Below, one piece after another: positions 52,348-61,185 of a DNA stretch of 64,000 nt (the first letter of the stretch is position 1; each line of letters opens with the position of its first letter). This DNA is from an uncultured Dorea sp. GTDB taxonomy: Bacteria > Bacillota > Clostridia > Lachnospirales > Lachnospiraceae. The notes below the pieces were generated by a model that ran no database searches, was not told where the DNA came from, and saw only the letters and a list, made by a program, of their open reading frames with translations. Made by a program: the position numbers and the translations under genes. Where the stretch lies: the NCBI GenBank assembly GCA_910585725.1, contig CAJUFA010000012.1, forward strand, positions 1 to 64,000, given 5' to 3'.

Positions 52348-53820
52348 ATGAAAACAAGTGAAAAAAAGCAGGTGATGCAGGGAGCTTTTTGGAAATTTTT
52401 AGAAAGAATCGCGGCACAACTTGTTTCTCTCATAGTATCTATTATACTGGCGAGGATTATATCTCCGTCAGAATATGGTACAGTATCTCTTGTAACTGTT
52501 TTTGTAACAATTGCAACTGTTTTTGTGAACAGCGGATTTGGGCAGGCATTAATTCAAAAAAAAGATGCAGATAGTGTTGATTTTTCATCTGTCTTTTATT
52601 TTTCATTGATGTTTACCGGAATACTATATATGCTTTTATTTTTTGCGGCGGTTCCGATTGCTTCATTCTATGATATGCCGGTATTAATACCTATACTGAG
52701 AGTGTTATCAATAAATGTTCCGATAATGGGAATAAATTCTATTCAGCAGGCGTATGTGTCCAGGCATATGAAATTTAAAAAATTTTTTTATGCAACGTTT
52801 ATAGGGACGTGTATTTCTGCTGTAGTCGGTATATTTATGGCCTATATTGGATTTGGCGTATGGGCTTTGGTTGCTCAGACACTTACGAACTCAATAATAG
52901 ATACTATTATTCTTCAAATTACTATTGGCTGGAAAATAACATTAGAGTTTTCGTTTGATAGAATAAGTAAACTATTAAGTTATGGTTGGAAATTGTTAGT
53001 ACAAAGTTTTGTTCTGCAAATTTATACTAGCCTTAGAAGCCTTATGATAGGGAAGTTTTATACTACTTCGGACTTATCTTTTTATACGAAAGGAAATCAA
53101 TTTCCGGATTTGATAAGTACCAATATTGATACGGCGATAAATACAGCGTTGTTTCCGGCAATGTCAAAAAATCAGGAATCGCTTGATAGAGTAAAAATAA
53201 TGGCAAGAAAGACCGTAAGTCTTACCTCTTATATTATGAATCCGATTCTTGTTGGATTTATGGCTATTGCCGAGCCTTTTGTCAGATTTTTGTTGACTGA
53301 GAAGTGGTTGCCCTGCGTTCCTTATTTGAGAATATGTTGTATTATCCTTCTGTTTAGAGCGCCTCAATCGGCAATTATTCAAGCTGTAAAAGCAATTGGA
53401 CGAAGTGATAAGATTTTGAAATATGATATTCCGGTTAGAATATTCGCGCTAATCATTCTTCTGATTTCTTTGAGATATAATATTTTCTATTTTGCTTTAT
53501 CAGAAATTGTAACGACAGTCTTAGGAACGATTTTGTATATTACCATGTCAAAAAAGACTATTGATTATGGTGTGATGGAAGTCTGTAAAGATTTTATTTC
53601 TAATATTTTGATGTCGGTAATCATGGGGGTCTTTGTTTATTTTATCGGGGAATTATTACAATTTCCGACTTTATTGATTGTTTTAGTACAAATCGTTTCC
53701 GGAATTTTGATTTATATAATTTTATCAATTTTCATAAAATCACAGAGTTATTATGAAGTGTTGAATATAATGACAGAACTTATAAAATCAAAAATAAAAA
53801 GAGGAAGAATTGATGTGTAG
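52348..53820 (+). CDS. Wzx-type polysaccharide flippase (MOP superfamily)
   Basis: Membrane exporter flipping lipid-linked repeat units. 490 residues with about 12-14 hydrophobic helices. N-terminal KKQVMQGAFWKFLERIAAQL and ISPSEYGTVSLVTVF blocks are typical of Wzx/RfbX proteins of the polysaccharide-transport branch. No strong ribosome site; it follows the previous stop directly, so translation is probably coupled. The next gene overlaps by 8 bases. Confidence 0.93.
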   Translation: MKTSEKKQVMQGAFWKFLERIAAQLVSLIVSIILARIISPSEYGTVSLVTVFVTIATVFVNSGFGQALIQKKDADSVDFSSVFYFSLMFTGILYMLLFFAAVPIASFYDMPVLIPILRVLSINVPIMGINSIQQAYVSRHMKFKKFFYATFIGTCISAVVGIFMAYIGFGVWALVAQTLTNSIIDTIILQITIGWKITLEFSFDRISKLLSYGWKLLVQSFVLQIYTSLRSLMIGKFYTTSDLSFYTKGNQFPDLISTNIDTAINTALFPAMSKNQESLDRVKIMARKTVSLTSYIMNPILVGFMAIAEPFVRFLLTEKWLPCVPYLRICCIILLFRAPQSAIIQAVKAIGRSDKILKYDIPVRIFALIILLISLRYNIFYFALSEIVTTVLGTILYITMSKKTIDYGVMEVCKDFISNILMSVIMGVFVYFIGELLQFPTLLIVLVQIVSGILIYIILSIFIKSQSYYEVLNIMTELIKSKIKRGRIDV

Positions 53821-54985
53821 AGAACCAATTCTATATCATAACTATGAAGATTGCTGTGGATGTACTGTGTGCAGCGCAATATGTCCTCGGGATGCTATCT
53901 CATTTCAGTATAATGAGGAAGGTTTTTTATATCCTGAGATTAATAGAGAGAATTGTATTGAATGTTTTTTGTGTGAAAAAATATGTTCTTTTCAGAAGGA
54001 TATTAAATGTAGACAAGATATTACTTTAGAAAGAAAAATATATGCAGTTAAGCATAAACAAAATAATATAGTAAAGCAAAGTTCTTCTGGCGGTGCATTT
54101 ACGGCGTTGTCGGATTACTTTATTTTGCACGGGAACGCGATTGCAAGCAGCGTTTATTTATGTGATGAAAAGGCGGTTGAATTTGCCATTTACACGGACA
54201 AAGATTCTCGTGATGATGCCAGAGGTTCAAAATATATCCAGGCAGAAACGGGAGAAGCATATAAGAAAATTTGCGAATGGCTTGTACTTCATCCACATCG
54301 GGAAATGATGATAGTTGGAACAGGCTGTCAAATCGCAGGATTAGATTTGTTGTTAAAGGAAAAACGGTTAAGAGAAAGGGTAGTATTGGTAGATTTGATA
54401 TGCCATGGAGTATCGAGCTCAAAACTTTGGAAAGATTATTCTGGAGAACTGGAAAAAGATAAGTCAGGACGCATTTCTTATCTGACCTTTAAAAATAAAG
54501 ATAACGGGTGGAAAAATCCGAGCGCATTTGTGGTAATAAATAATAAAAGAGAGTCTATCAAACCGTTTTCTGAGTGGTTTTATAATGGGTGGATATTGCG
54601 TGAATCTTGCTACCAATGCCCGTATACAAAAGTCGAAAGAACAGGTTCAGATATTACGATAGGCGATTACTGGGGAGTCGACGTAGTTAAACCTGAGTTT
54701 TATGATGAATGTGGGGTTTCATTGGTTATTCTTCAAAGTAAAAAAGGGGAATATATTTTTGATAAAATAAAAAATGATATATATTTTGAAGAGGTTAGTA
54801 AAGGAATGTGTGCTCAGCCGCGATTGGTCTTTCCGGCTTCGCGTCCTAAAAATAGAGATAAATTTTGGAATGATATGAGAAAGAATGGAATAAAGTATTG
54901 CTCTGTACATTATACAGAGCAATCGGCATTATCGTGGAGGCGCAGATTAAAAAAAATAGTTATAAAATATTTTATGAAAAAGTAA
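53813..54985 (+). CDS. F420 hydrogenase/dehydrogenase beta-subunit-like protein with two 4Fe-4S clusters
   Basis: 390 residues from ATG 53813 (a TTG three bases earlier is in frame). Two ferredoxin motifs: Cys14, Cys17, Cys20, Cys24 and Cys48, Cys51, Cys54, Cys58. The FrhB-type domains follow, with SSGGAFTALSDYFI, GTGCQIAGLDLLL, CHGVSS and SDITIGDYWGV. Such proteins often lie beside pyruvyl transferases in glycan loci and are thought to reduce a sugar or flavin-linked substrate; the reaction is unknown. In a non-methanogen the F420 name should not be taken literally. Confidence 0.88.
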   Translation: MCREPILYHNYEDCCGCTVCSAICPRDAISFQYNEEGFLYPEINRENCIECFLCEKICSFQKDIKCRQDITLERKIYAVKHKQNNIVKQSSSGGAFTALSDYFILHGNAIASSVYLCDEKAVEFAIYTDKDSRDDARGSKYIQAETGEAYKKICEWLVLHPHREMMIVGTGCQIAGLDLLLKEKRLRERVVLVDLICHGVSSSKLWKDYSGELEKDKSGRISYLTFKNKDNGWKNPSAFVVINNKRESIKPFSEWFYNGWILRESCYQCPYTKVERTGSDITIGDYWGVDVVKPEFYDECGVSLVILQSKKGEYIFDKIKNDIYFEEVSKGMCAQPRLVFPASRPKNRDKFWNDMRKNGIKYCSVHYTEQSALSWRRRLKKIVIKYFMKK

Positions 54986-55050
54986 TGTATAGAACGGATA
55001 GTTTTATTATAATAATGATCATACAATACTGCATAGGAAGGTAGAAGGGA

Positions 55051-56127
55051 ATGTTGGAGAAGAATATAGATCTGACAGGAAAGACCGTGCTGATTACCGG
55101 CGCCGCCGGATTTATCGGAGCGAATCTATCTGTGGAGCTTCTTAAAAAAGAGAAATATATCCGAATTGTGGGGGTGGACAGTCTGAACGACTACTATGAT
55201 GTGTCGTTAAAAGAGTATCGGCTGACACAGATTGAAGCTGTCCGGAACGAGGTGTCTGGTGAGTTCATTTTCATAAAGGGGAATATTGCAGATAAGGAAA
55301 TAGTTTCGAAAGCATTTTCAAAATATCAGCCGGATATTGTTGTGAACCTGGCCGCTCAGGCAGGAGTGAGATACAGTATTACAAATCCCGACGCTTATAT
55401 AGAAGCGAATATCATAGGATTTTACAATATATTAGAAGCCTGCCGCCATAGTTATGACGACGGCAGGGAGGGCGTAAAGCATCTAATCTATGCCAGTTCA
55501 TCTTCGGTGTACGGAAACAATGAGAAGGTTCCGTATGCCACAGAAGATAAAGCAGACAATCCTGTGTCTTTATATGCCGCCACTAAGAAATCCAATGAAC
55601 TTTTCGCACATGCATATGCGAAACTGTATGGTATTCCCGCTACAGGTCTTCGGTTTTTTACCGTCTATGGTCCGGCTGGACGACCGGATATGGCATATTT
55701 TGGTTTTACGAATAAGCTGGTGAAGGGTGAGACCATCAAAATTTTCAATTATGGGAATTGCAAGAGGGACTTTACATATATTGATGATATTGTAAGAGGA
55801 ATCATTGCGGTTATGCAGCGGAAACCTTCTGCGAATGAAAGCGGGATTCCGTATAAGCTTTACAACATCGGCAATAATCATCCGGAGAATCTGTTAGAAT
55901 TTGTTGCAGTTTTGGAACAAGAATTGAAGAGAGCAGGGATATTGTCCCAAAGTTATGATATTGATTCGCATATAAGGCTTGTTGGTATGCAGCCCGGAGA
56001 TGTGGAGATGACTTATGCAGATATCGGCGGACTTGAGGATGATTTTGGATTTAGACCGGAGACATCCTTAAGAGAAGGACTGAGGAGGTTCGCACAGTGG
56101 TATAGAGAATATCGTTATTTAGAGTAG
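55051..56127 (+). CDS. NAD-dependent UDP-sugar epimerase, probably UDP-glucuronate 4-epimerase
   Basis: Short-chain dehydrogenase-type epimerase. 358 residues with the NAD motif GAAGFIGANLS, SSSSVYG, and the catalytic YAATKKS (Tyr-x3-Lys). The LNDYYDVSLKEYRL and GVRYSITNP blocks point to UDP-glucuronate 4-epimerase over UDP-glucose 4-epimerase. The protein is somewhat GC-richer than its left neighbours. GGAAGG..AAGGGA precedes the ATG. Confidence 0.9.
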   Translation: MLEKNIDLTGKTVLITGAAGFIGANLSVELLKKEKYIRIVGVDSLNDYYDVSLKEYRLTQIEAVRNEVSGEFIFIKGNIADKEIVSKAFSKYQPDIVVNLAAQAGVRYSITNPDAYIEANIIGFYNILEACRHSYDDGREGVKHLIYASSSSVYGNNEKVPYATEDKADNPVSLYAATKKSNELFAHAYAKLYGIPATGLRFFTVYGPAGRPDMAYFGFTNKLVKGETIKIFNYGNCKRDFTYIDDIVRGIIAVMQRKPSANESGIPYKLYNIGNNHPENLLEFVAVLEQELKRAGILSQSYDIDSHIRLVGMQPGDVEMTYADIGGLEDDFGFRPETSLREGLRRFAQWYREYRYLE

Positions 56128-56205
56128 CGGCAAGAACCCAAAAGCGATGGGAGTCAGAGCGTATAGGTTACCTATGAAGATTTGTATATCAGGATTTAAA
56201 GAGAA

Positions 56206-56245
56206 TTGCCAGCCTTATGGAGAAGTAAGGCTGGCAAATTTACGG
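56206..56245. terminator. terminator between convergent epimerase and O-antigen ligase genes
   Basis: Perfect 12-base stem TTGCCAGCCTTA / TAAGGCTGGCAA with an eight-base loop. T-rich sequence follows only weakly on either side. Confidence 0.6.
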
Positions 56246-56308
56246 TCCAAAGAATTGACAGTAATTAGAAAAAGCCTGTTTTGAACAGTAATTGGATAAT
56301 CTTGGTCA

Positions 56309-57856
56309 TTATGCAGACTTAAGCTTAAGATTATTGGTTGTGAATCCCTTTCCATTCGCGAATCCCAGGAATATGAACAGAAGCGGCAGATGATAAATGG
56401 CGCATGCGTTCGTCAGACCCTGGACAAGGAAGAGGGCGAGGGTAAAGGCGACAATTATCTGAGAATTACTTTTCCGCCAGTTCTTAAGCGCATTAACAAG
56501 CGTTGAGATAAGAAGTCCGAAATATCCGATCAGCCCGATAAGACCCATGTTCAAAGTGATCTGAAGTATCTCACAGTGGGGATCATTGAAGATTTTTCCG
56601 TTCGGAAAATAAGTGCTTTTTCCTAAGAAATTCACTTGACAGTTTAAACCGCAGCCCACCAGTTTACGGCCTAAAGGAGCATTTGCCAATGCACTTCCTG
56701 TAACCCGCCACATATAACCGCGTTCGTTGAAGGTTTTATCAGTAAGTACCAGACGCTGCAATACGGAATCCTGGGTCAGACGGCTGCTCATAATATTCGC
56801 GTACAGGATACAGAGGATAAATAACAGTCCGGCAGCGAATGTCGCGAACAGAAGTTGTTTTCTTATTCCGGCTAATTTCTCCCGAAGTAGTCCGCTGTGC
56901 CATCTCAGTATTACGATTAAGAGCAGACAGCATAGAAGATCCAAAATCAATATCTCGTTCTTCATAAGTAATAGAGCCGCGCCCTTGAAGGGGAGCATCT
57001 TCTTCTCAAAGAAAAACAGCAGTACTTTGATGGTGAGTTTGGTCCCAAAGTATATACCTGCGATATGCACGTACCGTTCAGCCCAGTCGGGGCTTTCAAG
57101 AGCAAAATATCCCAATAAGATCATTCCGAATATGATTGTCAGAATCGCGGCGTCTGTTTTGATGAGATAAATAAACAGAATTGCGACATATATGTAAACG
57201 CCATACAAGATCTGTGAAAAGCGATCTTTGCAGGTCATATACAGAACGATGATCGGCGGCAGAGCAAGACAGACATAGCAGGTGTTGCAGTTTGTGTTGC
57301 TTAACGGCGTAAGAAAGAGCGCCAATTCCGAAGGAATGATTCCGTCCTGAATATAAAAAATATTTATGCCGCAGGCACAAAAGATTCCGATGATGTAGAT
57401 AATGGCGCTGCCCGCCATCCATCCCCACAGAATAATCTTGTGAAACACACCGTATTGCCTGACGGCAAAAAATACCATGATACCAAGGAGCAGACACAGG
57501 CTGCTTATATTTCTGGAGACTACTCCAAAGAGAGATTTGTGTATGTTTAGTGAAAATATGGTAGATAAAATAACTGCCAGTACCAGAAGCAATGCGAATG
57601 CAGCAGGCGTAATCTTAAAAGGCGGTAGAAATAGGCCGTCCTGTTTTAACCAGTTGAGCACAGTCTTGACTACAGCCAGAAGCATGATACAGGCATATGT
57701 AATTGTTGCAACCAGGAAAAAATTGGTTTTATCGTTATCCAGGTTAAAAAGTTTCTGCGTATTAAATACCGGAAATATGACTAACATGATGAGAATATAC
57801 AGGCAGGTTCCGTTTATACTCACCCAGTCTATGATTTTATTGGTAGATTTGTCCAT
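56309..57856 (-). CDS. O-antigen ligase / Wzy-type polymerase family membrane protein
   Basis: 515 residues, about 12 membrane helices and one large outer loop near residues 365-430. After the loop, HCEILQITLNMGLIGLIGYF matches the O-antigen ligase (Wzy_C) signature, and RGYMWRVTGSALANAPLG contains the conserved Arg. In a Gram-positive this is most likely the polymerase of the capsular or exopolysaccharide repeat unit. It is the only minus-strand gene in the glycan locus. Confidence 0.88.
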   Translation of the reverse strand: MDKSTNKIIDWVSINGTCLYILIMLVIFPVFNTQKLFNLDNDKTNFFLVATITYACIMLLAVVKTVLNWLKQDGLFLPPFKITPAAFALLLVLAVILSTIFSLNIHKSLFGVVSRNISSLCLLLGIMVFFAVRQYGVFHKIILWGWMAGSAIIYIIGIFCACGINIFYIQDGIIPSELALFLTPLSNTNCNTCYVCLALPPIIVLYMTCKDRFSQILYGVYIYVAILFIYLIKTDAAILTIIFGMILLGYFALESPDWAERYVHIAGIYFGTKLTIKVLLFFFEKKMLPFKGAALLLMKNEILILDLLCCLLLIVILRWHSGLLREKLAGIRKQLLFATFAAGLLFILCILYANIMSSRLTQDSVLQRLVLTDKTFNERGYMWRVTGSALANAPLGRKLVGCGLNCQVNFLGKSTYFPNGKIFNDPHCEILQITLNMGLIGLIGYFGLLISTLVNALKNWRKSNSQIIVAFTLALFLVQGLTNACAIYHLPLLFIFLGFANGKGFTTNNLKLKSA

Positions 57857-58092
57857 AGTCTGTTAACCCTCTCTTGTAATTATTTTTTATTCATTCTATC
57901 ATGAATGCTTGTATAAGACAAATCATAAATAATATAATATATATACTTTATTCGTTAAGTTTTATGTTATAATGACGATATATATAAAAAGATTAATTAT
58001 AGGAAATCTTTATGGACTTATGAAGGATATTGTGGAGATAGGGGCGCATAGAAGATGCATTTGGATGTATTTTTAATGTAGGAGGAAGGCAG

Positions 58093-59139
58093 ATGACGTT
58101 AAAGCGGAGAAGAAGTATCAGAGGTATTATATCTATGATATTGTTTGCGGCGATATTGGGCATGGCTGCGCCTGCTGACACGCAGGGAGCGGAAGCAAAA
58201 AAAGCTGTTTTGGGAGATAAGAAGAAACCGGAGGAAAAAGCTGCCGATGCGGAAGACGGAGCGCAGGCAGACGAGGAAATAAAAGAGGATGCTGCCGAAG
58301 AGGATAAGGAAGTAAAAGAAGAAGTCTCTGAAGCAGACGGGGAGACAGAAGAAGACGCTGAAGCCGGCGGGGAAGCAGAAGAAAATCTCTCCGAAGCAGA
58401 CGAAGAAAGCTCAGATGCAGCCGACGACGGGGCAATAATGGTTCCTGTGCCGATTTATAATTATGATATTGCCAATGTAGTGATACCGACTTCCTATTCT
58501 GTAGCGCTTAACCCCTATGAGCTGCCGATCAAGACCAAAGACGGTACGGTGTCTTCAGCGCAGGTGGTGTCTCAGAATTATGGTATAGTGAATAAGAGTA
58601 CAAGGGATAAGGTTGTGACGGCAACTTTTACCATAGAGGATGAGAACGCAGGGAAAATTGTGTTTGTGGGAACCAAAGAGGAAGCCTTAAATGCGGATAA
58701 GGATACTTTTGCAGTATATCTGTCGGTAGTACCGGCAGATGATACAGGAATTAAAATAGACGGCAGTGATGCGGATAAAGATACATCAGACGAAGCGTTA
58801 TCAAATGTTACGATGAATAAGGCAGAAGATCATGCGATAGTGCTGTCAGAAGGAGAGAGCCAGATCTCCTTCAAACTTTCCAGGGCGGTTTATGAGTTTG
58901 GAGGCAGTGAAGAGATCGTATTGGATTCCGAAGAAAATGCGGATGAGATGCCTGTGTTGACTGGTCTGGCGGCGGACAGCGGGGGAATTACTGCGTTCAC
59001 TTTTGACGGTGTGATGAATCCGAAGGCGGATTGGTCAAAGTTAACGAAAGGTGTAAGAATTTCCGTCACATATGATTATGATAATGCCGTCGGTGATGAG
59101 AAGATCGTTGAGGGGACCGGAGCTATAATCGAAAAATAG
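58093..59139 (+). CDS. secreted acidic surface protein, paralogue of the 59922 gene
   Basis: 348 residues. A signal peptide (about 1-30) is followed by a roughly 85-residue Glu/Ala/Asp-rich low-complexity linker and a beta-rich domain (about 115-345). The domain shares VVIPTSYSVALNP, SQNYGIVNKS, VPADDT and FTFDGVMNPKADW with the gene at 59922. The latter block resembles a module found in many uncharacterised Lachnospiraceae surface proteins. No LPxTG or membrane anchor. AGGAGGAAGG precedes the ATG. Function unknown; surface fibre, adhesin or S-layer-like roles are open. A TATAAT at 57968-57973 may be its promoter. Confidence 0.75.
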   Translation: MTLKRRRSIRGIISMILFAAILGMAAPADTQGAEAKKAVLGDKKKPEEKAADAEDGAQADEEIKEDAAEEDKEVKEEVSEADGETEEDAEAGGEAEENLSEADEESSDAADDGAIMVPVPIYNYDIANVVIPTSYSVALNPYELPIKTKDGTVSSAQVVSQNYGIVNKSTRDKVVTATFTIEDENAGKIVFVGTKEEALNADKDTFAVYLSVVPADDTGIKIDGSDADKDTSDEALSNVTMNKAEDHAIVLSEGESQISFKLSRAVYEFGGSEEIVLDSEENADEMPVLTGLAADSGGITAFTFDGVMNPKADWSKLTKGVRISVTYDYDNAVGDEKIVEGTGAIIEK

Positions 59140-59320
59140 GCGTTATGGCGTAAAAAGCAGGTATATATAGGGAAGTTGAAGTTTTTGCTATTTTTTAAAA
59201 TCTGCTAAAGAAATCTAAGGATATGCCGATTACTATTACAGAAGTTTATATATTATATTATATATTGATGAGCAAGTACGATATGAATTAGAATATTCAT
59301 ATAAAGAAAGGAATTGTAAT

Positions 59321-59899
59321 ATGTCCAATCAAGAAGAAAAGTCTAATCAGGAAGAAAGGTCCAGACAAGAAGGAGCGTCTGGACAGGAAGGAGTATCCAG
59401 TCAGGAAGAGAACCAAAAGGTAAGGCGAAAGAAGCGCATGATAATCATAGCTTTTGTTATTTTGCTTGTTGCGCTGATCATCTGCATTCTTCTCTTGCTG
59501 CGCAAGCCAGAGGAAGAAGGACGGAATTTTGTAGACAGAGACAATGTAGATACTATTATGGAAGATATGACTGAGAAGGTTGCAGAAGGTATGTTTGAAT
59601 GTATGATGACTACCGAATGGACTTTTGAGAATGGGGATTCCGAGTCGCCGAACGCCTATGTTGCGAATGTTGAGAATAACCGGTATACGATATATTTTGA
59701 TGTATACGAGAAAGAGAGTAATGAGCTGCTGTACTCATCTCCGCTTCTCCCGGTTGGAACAGAGATCCGCAATATTAAGCTGGATAAGAAATTAGCCGCA
59801 GGCGAGTATAAGGCTGTGGTTATGTATACCCTGGTGGATGATGATGAACAAGAAGTGAGTTCTGCGGGCTTCAATATTACGATTTCTATCAACAACTAA
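59321..59899 (+). CDS. membrane-anchored protein with Gln/Glu/Ser repeats, between the two surface paralogues
   Basis: 192 residues. N-terminal 35 residues contain imperfect SNQEEKSNQEERSRQE-type repeats on the cytoplasmic side, then a basic RRKKR stop and one membrane helix (about 40-60), then an extracellular beta-rich domain (about 75-190) ending in a FNITISINN strand. Its last about 110 residues resemble a single immunoglobulin-like or donor-strand domain. It sits 22 bases before the second paralogue, so the two are probably co-expressed. It could anchor or assemble the secreted neighbours; this is inference. Confidence 0.7.
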   Translation: MSNQEEKSNQEERSRQEGASGQEGVSSQEENQKVRRKKRMIIIAFVILLVALIICILLLLRKPEEEGRNFVDRDNVDTIMEDMTEKVAEGMFECMMTTEWTFENGDSESPNAYVANVENNRYTIYFDVYEKESNELLYSSPLLPVGTEIRNIKLDKKLAAGEYKAVVMYTLVDDDEQEVSSAGFNITISINN

Positions 59900-59921
59900 A
59901 AAAATAATAGGAGGAGAAAAC

Positions 59922-61061
59922 ATGAAACTAAAAAGCATGAAAAAGGTGCTCGCAGCGGCATTGAGCACGACGATGGTTATGGGCATGTCAATGACAGCAT
60001 TGGCATCAGGTACCATAACAGGGACAACACCAACAAAACCTGTTGCAGGAGGAAGTATAACAGCGCCGATCTATAGCTATGATACCACTAATGTAGTGGT
60101 ACCTACATCTTATGGTGTTGCGTTCAATCCTGATGGATTGAATATTACAGTGAGTACACAACCTGCAGTTACTACGACATCTACAATTGCATCTAAAAAC
60201 TATGGTATCATCAATAAGAGCAGCAAAGATAAGCTTGTAAAAGTCGGTTTTAACATAACATCTACCGAACCAACTGAATCTGTTACTTTTGTAGATACAA
60301 AAGATGCGGCTACGACAGATGCTGAAAAAGGAGAGTATAAGATATACTTAGAAGTAGTGCCGGCAGATACTACAGATGTTCAGATTTATGATGCCAGTGG
60401 TAATCCAGAAGCGCCTACTACACAGACTGCGCCGTCTTCATTGGCACATGTTAAGATGGATAAAGCAACTTCCACAGTACCTATGAGATTGGGTGACAAT
60501 CAAGTGGCGTTTAAGCTTGGAAAAGCAACATATGCGTTAAAAGGTGGTTCTCTTGATCTGGACGGTAGTCTCACTGATAATGACGTTAGCACGTTGTATG
60601 AGCCAAAGACTTTGGATACTACTGCAGGAGTTACGGGATTTACTTTTGACGGTGCAATGAATAGCAATGCAGATTGGACGAAGGTAAGTGGAAAGATCGA
60701 AATTACGCCGACTTACACCGTCGAGACGACAGATAATACGGTTACCGTTTTGGATGGAACAGGCGCGATGGCTGAGCTTGGTCCGCAGGTTAGCGTATCA
60801 TCAACTGGATTGGTTACTATGACAGGTCTTACTGCTGATGCTAATTTTAAAGCATTGAGAATTGAAAACGCCGGCGGTGTGTTTGATGCTGACGCATCAC
60901 CTGTAACATGGAATACAGCTAATTATAGCGCAGAAACTGGTGGTACTGTTACATGTCAGCTTGGAGATGGCTGGCTTGGTACTTTACGCGGAATATCAGG
61001 TAAAGCACATTTGGATTTGACAGACGGTACTACAGTAACGACAGTTATAACTATTCCGTAG
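59922..61061 (+). CDS. secreted surface protein, paralogue of the 58093 gene
   Basis: 379 residues; signal peptide 1-29 (ends MTALAS). The mature part is Thr/Ser-rich and beta-structured: VVVPTSYGVAFNP, SKNYGIINKSSKDK, VVPADTT and FTFDGAMNSNADW parallel the 58093 gene block by block. It lacks the acidic linker and has about 100 extra C-terminal residues. No sorting motif. GGAGGAG precedes the ATG. A strong hairpin follows the gene, so it could be highly expressed. Confidence 0.75.
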   Translation: MKLKSMKKVLAAALSTTMVMGMSMTALASGTITGTTPTKPVAGGSITAPIYSYDTTNVVVPTSYGVAFNPDGLNITVSTQPAVTTTSTIASKNYGIINKSSKDKLVKVGFNITSTEPTESVTFVDTKDAATTDAEKGEYKIYLEVVPADTTDVQIYDASGNPEAPTTQTAPSSLAHVKMDKATSTVPMRLGDNQVAFKLGKATYALKGGSLDLDGSLTDNDVSTLYEPKTLDTTAGVTGFTFDGAMNSNADWTKVSGKIEITPTYTVETTDNTVTVLDGTGAMAELGPQVSVSSTGLVTMTGLTADANFKALRIENAGGVFDADASPVTWNTANYSAETGGTVTCQLGDGWLGTLRGISGKAHLDLTDGTTVTTVITIP

Positions 61062-61101
61062 AACTAAACAAATGATTAAAAATATCTAAATAAATAATTT
61101 T

Positions 61102-61153
61102 TGATTAAGTAGATACATTTATTATTAAAGTATCTACTTAATCATTTGTATTT
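61102..61153 (+). terminator. hairpin terminator after the surface-protein genes
   Basis: Perfect 15-base stem TGATTAAGTAGATAC / GTATCTACTTAATCA with a 13-base loop, then TTTGTATTT. An upstream ACAAATGATTAA (61068-61079) can pair instead with TTAATCATTTGT. Confidence 0.65.
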
Positions 61154-61185
61154 CAATATTAAGTGTGAAAAGGTTATGAGAGCAG

